Assembly (NCBI GenBank): GCA_947561395.2
Contig: OX387190.1
Coordinates: 38,924,392-38,988,391, forward strand
DNA: 64,000 nt
Source of the DNA: Buxus sempervirens
Taxonomy: Eukaryota > Streptophyta > Magnoliopsida > Buxales > Buxaceae
Direction of reading: 5' to 3'
Positions 58,221 to 64,000 of this stretch are shown here, piece by piece. Made by a program: the position numbers and the translations under genes. Numbering within the stretch: position 1 is the first letter of the stretch; every line of letters begins with the position of its first letter. The notes under the pieces are model-generated. The model worked only from the letters and a program-made list of their open reading frames with translations. It was not told where the DNA came from and made no database searches.

Positions 58221-58418
58221 CTAGCGGGGTGCATGTGCAATACTAAACGTAGTGGGAAGGAACAGTTTTGCAACTGTCCAAATTTTAAATAAATAGGCAG
58301 AGTTTTGATTATTTTAACCCTATATTAATGATGCTTTTATAATAAACAGTAAGGGCTTTTTGGTGAAGTCGTGCATGATTGTTGGCACGCTACCCAAATA
58401 GATGATATTAAATATGTA
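58221..58418 (-). mobile_element. Helitron-family copy, about 198 bp
   Basis: Starts CTAGCGGGGTGCATGTGCAATACT after host A, similar to CTAGCAGGGCCCACGTGCAGTACT of the 278-bp Helitron. Near its other end it has TTGGCACGCTACCCAAATAG, matching TTGGCACGATTCCCAAAAAG. The right border is approximate because the terminal bases have diverged. Confidence 0.6.
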
Positions 58419-58626
58419 TTTTTCAATATATTTAACAAGCTAATTATCCCAGCTCCGTTATTTCCACTTGATGCATTAAATGTTGTGTATATGTGAAGAT
58501 ACAGAGGATTTGCATTTATTCACTTTAAAGTAGTGAAAACCCTATCTGCAAAGCAGCTCTTGGATGTAGGCACTTTGTTAAACGATATATGTGTAAATAT
58601 TGGTTAGTCCCGTTCTCTTTTCTTTG

Positions 58627-58672
58627 ATACGGCGCTTGTTTTTTTTTTTTTTTGAGGAAAATACGGCGCTTG
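58627..58672 (-). mobile_element. poly(T) retroposon scar with perfect 12-bp target duplication
   Basis: ATACGGCGCTTG (58627-58638 and 58661-58672) flanks 15 T residues plus GAGGAAA. On the minus strand this is TTTCCTC followed by poly(A): the tail and a few bases of a retroposon. The perfect, GC-containing 12-bp duplication in AT-rich surroundings supports a real insertion. Confidence 0.65.
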
Positions 58673-59326
58673 TTAAAACTGATGTATGTAGTGCCATTTG
58701 TTAAATTTTGTGTCTATTGGTATGTCATTCTTGTGAATTTCCGACTTGGGCTTTTCTCAGCCCAAATATCTATTTTCATATATGTATTTAATTTGGCCCA
58801 TCCTAAAATGGAATGGGTCGTTAAAAGTACGATTTAAGTGCTAAAACACCTAAGTGTCCCTTGACAAAACTTCCACAACTACCACCACCCACTACACCCA
58901 TTTTGGAATGAAATCGTCTGCAATTTTCCATTGCAGTGGCTGTGAAATACAGCCATGTGGAGCATCTCACGACCACTGTTTTTTCATGTGAGGAAAATGT
59001 ATCAAGTTGGCCTCATATGAAAAAATATAAATTTTACTAATTTTTAAATGGGCTTTTTACATTCATAACCCTATATTATGATATATTTGCATATACATAT
59101 CCTCTTGTTTTTAATATTTATATTTATACCCATCCATTCAGTATAATTGTTGCAGATGTACCATAATGTCAAATTCCATTAACTTTTGTTATTTCTTTTT
59201 ATTAAATGACTAAATTAACTTTCTATAAGATGAGAAAAAGATTTTATATAGCCAAATGACTATGGGTCTAGGTGGAATTCCAATGAAAAATTATTAATCA
59301 AACAAATTAATATCAATCACTTAAAG

Positions 59327-60800
59327 TCAAGGTTTGCAGTTTCAATGTCGATGGGCGTACCACACCTTGGAAAAAATGGCACGCGGATGAAAAATCGCAA
59401 AAACGGCGGAAAAACGACTCATTTGAATTTATTGGTGTGCCGCGAAATTTCGGAAAAACGCAAATTTTTAACGTCGTTTGGCAAAAAATGCACTTTTTTT
59501 AGTTTCAACGAAATTTTGGCAGAAATCCGTTTTTTTTTTTGTTTGCTTAATTTGGACAGTTGACTACATTTCTGTAGCCATGTGCTAGGTGTTGCTTCAA
59601 CCGTGAAATCCCACCACCCTTAAATTGCTTGCCACAATAGTTGCATTCCGTTTTATTTCTATCCCCATCCACTTTCTTGCAATGCCTCCAGCTAATATCT
59701 ACCCTACAACCTTGCTGGTCGCCTCCACTGCTAATGACAAAACCAGAAGCCATACCAGATCAATATAATAACAATCAACAATCACTTGCACAATGTACAA
59801 ATAAAATACCAGCAATAGTTTAGTCACAAAACAAACTTATAATGTTAGATGCGAATATAATACAAAACAAATTAATAATTAATTTTCGTGAAAAATAATT
59901 ATACATGGCATTCACAGTAATTATTATAAAATTATAATAAGATTTTTGTATTTTTCCCTATTTTTACTTAATTTTCATGAGGAATAATTAAAATTTTTAA
60001 TTTTCATCCAAATAATTATAGATAATTATACATAGTATTCGCGGTAATTATTATAAAATTATAACATGAATTTTATATATTTTTTATTTTTCCTATTTTT
60101 AATTAATTTTCATGAAAATAATTTAAAAAATTAATTATACTGAAAAGTAATTAAAAAATTTTATTTTCAAACAAATATTTATAGATAATAATACATCCTA
60201 TTCACAATAATTTTTATCAACTATAACATAATTTTTTGCATTTTTGTATATTTGTTACTATTTTTAATTAATTTTCGGCACAAATAATTAAAAAAATTAA
60301 TTTCAAACAAAAAAATTAAAATAACGGCACCCATCAATAGATCGGGTGCCAAATCATAACATATCAATAGATTAACTTAATCTAACATGTTTAAGGTCAT
60401 AAAATGGAAGAAATGAAGTTTTGGGCGTTTACCTTTTTCAAAATCAATTCCCAATGTCGTATGAGTTCAAATCCCACTCCAAATCATGTTTATGTTGTAT
60501 TTGGAAGCAAGATCTTAAAGAAATTAAGGTTCTGGGACAGATTTCACCCAAAATAAACAAAATTTGAGAGAGAAATTAAAAAAACGGCAAAAACCAAGTA
60601 TTCTGTTTGTTTGCTCGAGGTGCTGACGATTTGGGGGAATTTTTCGCCAAATCGTTGATGCTATAGGCTGTTTCGCGCGCGCGAAGCAGAGTTTAAAAAA
60701 AAGATCGATTTTTCGCGCTTGCGTGAACAAAAATTTTAAAAAAAGGTAGATATTTTCTTGCTGAAACCAAAGGTGCGGCATCTGGCTAGCGAAACAACAA
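59327..60800 (-). mobile_element. internally deleted hAT-type element
   Basis: Read on the minus strand: a leader-like region from about 60800 (GTTTCGCTAGCCAGATGCC), a short coding exon with a BED zinc finger at 59753-59547, then directly the other end (59540-59327), which matches the left block of the fragments in the duplicated units. The catalytic hAT transposase and dimerisation domains are absent. 59800-60350 is AT-rich filler with repeated AATTTTCATGAAAATAAT-like words. Exact TIRs and the 8-bp target duplication were not identified. Confidence 0.6.
59547..59753 (-). pseudogene. N-terminal fragment of a hAT transposase (BED zinc finger)
   Basis: A 68-codon frame starting MASGFVISSGG has the BED-finger pattern: ISWRHCKKVDGDRNKTECNY, then CGKQFKGGGISRLKQHLAHG. 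This gives CxxC followed by HLAH, the aromatic Trp before it, and the usual KxFxGG spacing. It continues YRNVVNCPN, where the family has YRNVxxCP, and then stops. A complete hAT transposase is about 600-750 aa, so this is a truncated, non-functional remnant. It sits in the element at 59327-60800. Confidence 0.8.
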
Positions 60801-61373
60801 AATTTATAAGATAATATAGGAGGATAAATACAATATATTTTTATTTTATAAAAGGTTATTTTAGTCATTTAATAAAAATTTAACGAACATTAACGTTAGG
60901 GGTACGATTGTAACGATTATACAAAACAGAAGGGTATAAATACAAATATTAATAATAATAGGATATAACTGCAAATATAGTATAATATAATGACATGGTT
61001 GCAAAAAGCTCTTTTTAAATATATAATTGATTTTAACTAATTGTTCTCTTCACTTGTTTTCGAAAAAACAAAAATAATTTGAAATGTTGTATATATATAT
61101 ATTTTTTATAAAATATGTTACCAAATAGCCTTGCAGTTCTTGTCCTTTAGACATCCTAACATTTTCCTATGTTAAGCCGCTACGAATCTGACGTCAGCAA
61201 AAACCTAACTAAACAATTTTTAATATTGATTTAACTATGTTGAAACGTCATGTATCACATAACTTGTCACGTGGAACTCCTCGCATTATGAAAAACTGCA
61301 TACAAATTATCTAAACTTTAGGGAAAAATAAAAAAACCTCAAAATGAGCCACGTCCTTATCTATCTAGATGTC

Positions 61374-61505
61374 ATGTCAGCTGGTCTTTCACGTTGGAAG
61401 ATCTATGATCCAACGGTGGAAGACGTGTGGCTTCATGCACTTACGTGGACTCATACATCACCATTGGACCGACAGATGTTCCAGCCAAGCGCTCTAAGAT
61501 TTCAA
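61374..61505. mobile_element. MITE-like inverted-repeat element, copy 2
   Basis: Shares CAGCTGGTCT, GGAAGATCT and a TTCCA(A/G)CCAAG end with the element at 16182-16311, in the same order. Its own arms are imperfectly inverted (GGAAGATCTATGATCCAACGG against GGAACATCTGTCGGTCCAATGG read from the other side). Ends are approximate. Confidence 0.45.
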
Positions 61506-62037
61506 GTCCCTTACCCAACACGGGTGGGAATAGTAATTAGCTTGACTCGACCCTCCGTGTTCCGACAAAAGAATAGATATTTTGAGAACGCGGGTCCAAG
61601 TTGTTCCGGTGTCCAACTGCCCACATAATTATCTCCTATGTTCATGCATATCCACAATTTATTGCGCAAGTATGGCCTCGCCACCCTACCCTACATCTCT
61701 TATTTATTTATTTTTAAAATTTCTTGGTGAAAATTCCACTTCCACCTCCTATTTCCAACCAGGGTTAGACTAAACGACATCTCCTTTATAAAAAAGGTAT
61801 TTTGCTCCTCCTTATGTATTGACTTGCTTGTATTTGATATGGCTAGCACCATAATAATATGAAATTTTAATTGAGAGGACAAGTTTTAATTAGTTTTAAG
61901 TTGATTGGAACAAAATCTCAACTTGATAGAACATAAATCCATATAAAAAATCATCCTTCTGTTACATAAGTTTGTTTATTTCGGATCCTTATCCAAAAAA
62001 ACCTGTTTGCATATTAAATGGCCTAAGTGAGCAAAAG

Positions 62038-62240
62038 CACTACAAAAAAGGTGCTTTATAGGGGCGTTTGATGGTGGCGCTTCAATTAAAAAACGCCTTC
62101 GAAGGGGTATAAAAATTGCGAGGGTCAAAAGCGCATTCATAAATAGGATATTAACGGCATTAGAGCCGAAGGTGTCGTTAATGAGCCATTTTTGCAGCAT
62201 TTTCAACATAAATGCTGCTGAAAGCCTACTTGAAGAACAT
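62038..62240. mobile_element. CACTA-type (En/Spm) terminus, partner end not seen
   Basis: CACTACAAAAAAGG at 62038-62051 matches the conserved start of plant CACTA transposons. It is followed by GC-richer subterminal sequence with repeated words (GGGGCGTTTG, GGTGGCGCTTC, AACGCC, and TTAACGGCATTAGAGCC then GTCGTTAATGAGCC). No matching TTTTTTGTAGTG terminus was found to the right within the window, so the element is truncated, unusually short, or its other end lies outside. Confidence 0.55.
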
Positions 62241-63960
62241 CGGAAATCACTGTGAATGTATTTCCACAATCTTCCCATGCGATCACGTCTTATTCACATG
62301 CATCTTTCTGGTGAGAAAATCTTGGAGCCTCAATCGATCACTGATTATCTTCCAAACGTTGGCGTTGGTTGAGATTTTCATCGAGACAGGAAGCTTCCGT
62401 CTCCAACCTTTGACCTCCAGCAACGACGTCCCATAACTGCCGAGCACGAGACCCACACAGGTAACCTGCTCTCTTTTTCTCTTATACGCTCAATCACACA
62501 CAAGTACGAAACTCTTTGCCCCAATTTCTTGGGGTCCAAGATGAAAAACAAATTGGCTTTGTTAAGAACTTAAAGATCGAAGTAAACAACTTCTCTTCCT
62601 TCAAACCTGCAAAACCATGGACTTCGTTTAAATTTTAAGAAAAAAAAAAAAGATTGCCGAGCTACCGACTTCTTTTGCCAGCATTTTAGGCTCAAATTTC
62701 TTTTGTCACTACAATATGGCTAAGTCCCATCCACTTTCTTGTATTCCAAATTAAGTACCAAATGCAAGAAACACTCTGCGGCATTCTTCCACTTTCATTC
62801 ATGAGAAAAATTCATTATACTAGAAAGAAAATGATTAGACCAATCAATATAGCACAGCAGAGTTGGGAGTAAAAAGATTTTGTTGTGTAGGTTTTTGTTT
62901 TTGAATCATTTTTACTTTTTCTAAAATTAATATGAAATTTTTAAATGATTTGATCAATCAATAAAAACTATTTGGTGATTGGATGCCAAGAGCCACACAG
63001 GTACTCTTTGTTTCTCTTATACGTCAATTACACACATTTACGAAACCATTTTTTTCCCAATTTATAGGGTTCTAAGATGAAAAAAGAAAAAAATCTAGAA
63101 CTAATCAGGCTAATATTATTGAGCGCTTCAGCCACTAAAATCTCTTAGGTGAGAAGACTGATTTATTAGTACCATCCATTTGATGGAAAGCAAATTGAAG
63201 ATTCTAAAGAATGTTATTTTCTTACTCCATCTAGAGCCTATTCCCCCTTGTATTTGAATACTCTAAGCTTAGTAAGATGGTTTTTTTTGGGTAACCAAAA
63301 AAATCATCTCCCTTTGGTAGGAACTGACTTATGATAATGATGATGATATCTAAACAAATCCTTTATGAAGATATTCCCAATAAACTTGTATACGTACGCA
63401 AAAAGATAATTAATAATAATTTTTGCGTTTAGATACTTGAAGACAGTAAGAGGCACTAAATTTTTTATATGCTATGAGAATTTAGACTTTGAAAAAAAAA
63501 TGCTATAAGACCAACATCTAGAGAAATTTCGCTCCACTTTCTCAAATGCTGAGTCCCATTTCATTTTTACGCTTAATGTATATGGGAATCCTTCATTTTC
63601 TTGCAGTTTCTCAACATCCAAATGCAAAGGTTGTGAAATGAACTAAGTTACATTGCGGTAAATAGGTGTTTTGTGATTTATTGATATGCAAACTCATCCT
63701 TTCTTAAACGCTAGTATCAGTTGGGCATTTGCAGCACTCCAAGTAATAAATAATTGAAAATCCTAATATAATTAAAATTTATCTTTAGAAATTCAAAACG
63801 AAAAATCGATTCAAAGCATTATAAAAGTGGTTTTGATAAAACATTTTTCTCAGAATAGCTTTTTTTTTGTTGGTAGAATTGCTCAGAATAGCATGCTCTT
63901 GAAAGGGGGATGGAATCATCTACCGCATGAAAATGCAGCAGACGATACCGCCGCAATGTT
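62241..63960. other. right-edge noncoding sequence
   Basis: AT-rich sequence with no gene, RNA or complete mobile element recognised. Two related blocks near 62448-62540 and 62987-63080 share CCACACAGGTA then CTCTTATACG, CACACA and TACGAAAC, followed by TCCAAGATGAAAAA or TCTAAGATGAAAAA, spaced about 540 bp apart. This suggests a diverged direct repeat. Confidence 0.4.
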
Positions 63961-64000
63961 AATGTCAACCGTGAGATGCTCTCATCTCACGGTTCACATT
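63961..64000. repeat. near-perfect 40-nt palindrome at the window edge
   Basis: AACCGTGAGATG (63967-63978) and CATCTCACGGTT (63983-63994) are perfect inverted repeats around the loop CTCT. Outside one mismatch, AATGT (63961-63965) pairs with ACATT (63996-64000). It may be a complete small hairpin or the end of an element that continues past the window. Similar GAGCATCTCACG or GAGTATCTCACG words occur near 58960 and 16350. Confidence 0.7.

Noticed and set aside
63280..63310. Possible further poly(T) retroposon scar
   Set aside because: The T run and GGGTAACC are present but no flanking target duplication could be found.

Overview
This window is nuclear DNA of a flowering plant, probably a eudicot. 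The evidence is AT-rich sequence, many-exon genes with GT-AG introns often over 1 kb, mobile-element debris in introns and between genes, and proteins that read like angiosperm orthologues. No tool was run; exon structures were read by hand from splice sites, frame and remembered family sequences.

Layout. (1) 1-1577: left flank with a Tourist-like MITE (388-933) and three degenerate direct repeats just before the first gene. (2) 1578-15457, plus strand: cytosolic phenylalanyl-tRNA synthetase alpha subunit, 18 exons, 488 aa. One intron has a GC donor and carries a 385-bp SMART/TRIM-type mini-retrotransposon with target-site duplication. (3) 19074-19524, plus: the two 3' coding exons of mitochondrial ribosomal protein bL27m; its first coding exon was not found, and a decayed LINE lies upstream. 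(4) 37194-20964, minus: a PYROXD2-like FAD-dependent oxidoreductase, 16 exons, 565 aa; its 4.4-kb intron 10 holds a repeat-rich insertion with two minisatellite arrays. (5) 44655-38505, minus: an LRR receptor-like kinase of the Arabidopsis At2g16250 type, 4 exons including a 23-nt microexon, 882 aa, lacking the usual HRDxK/DFG residues (a predicted pseudokinase). (6) 46368-55481: a direct tandem duplication (units about 4.3 and 4.8 kb, about 98% identical in a sampled stretch) without recognisable host genes. Unit B carries a 278-bp non-autonomous Helitron; unit A keeps the empty site. (7) 55.8-64 kb: a cluster of further Helitron relatives, a long inverted repeat, an internally deleted hAT element with a BED zinc finger, a CACTA-type terminus and small hairpin elements.

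The four host genes do not form a pathway. Two (tRNA synthetase, mitochondrial L27) serve translation, one is probably an organellar flavoenzyme, one is a plasma-membrane receptor-like protein. The bL27m and PYROXD2-like genes converge; the PYROXD2-like and receptor genes are both on the minus strand, the receptor upstream. No rRNA or tRNA gene, CRISPR array or operon was seen. The most informative material is the mobile-element record: insertion sites with target duplications, a paralogous empty site, a microhomology deletion, and several minimal poly(A)/poly(T) insertions flanked by target duplications.
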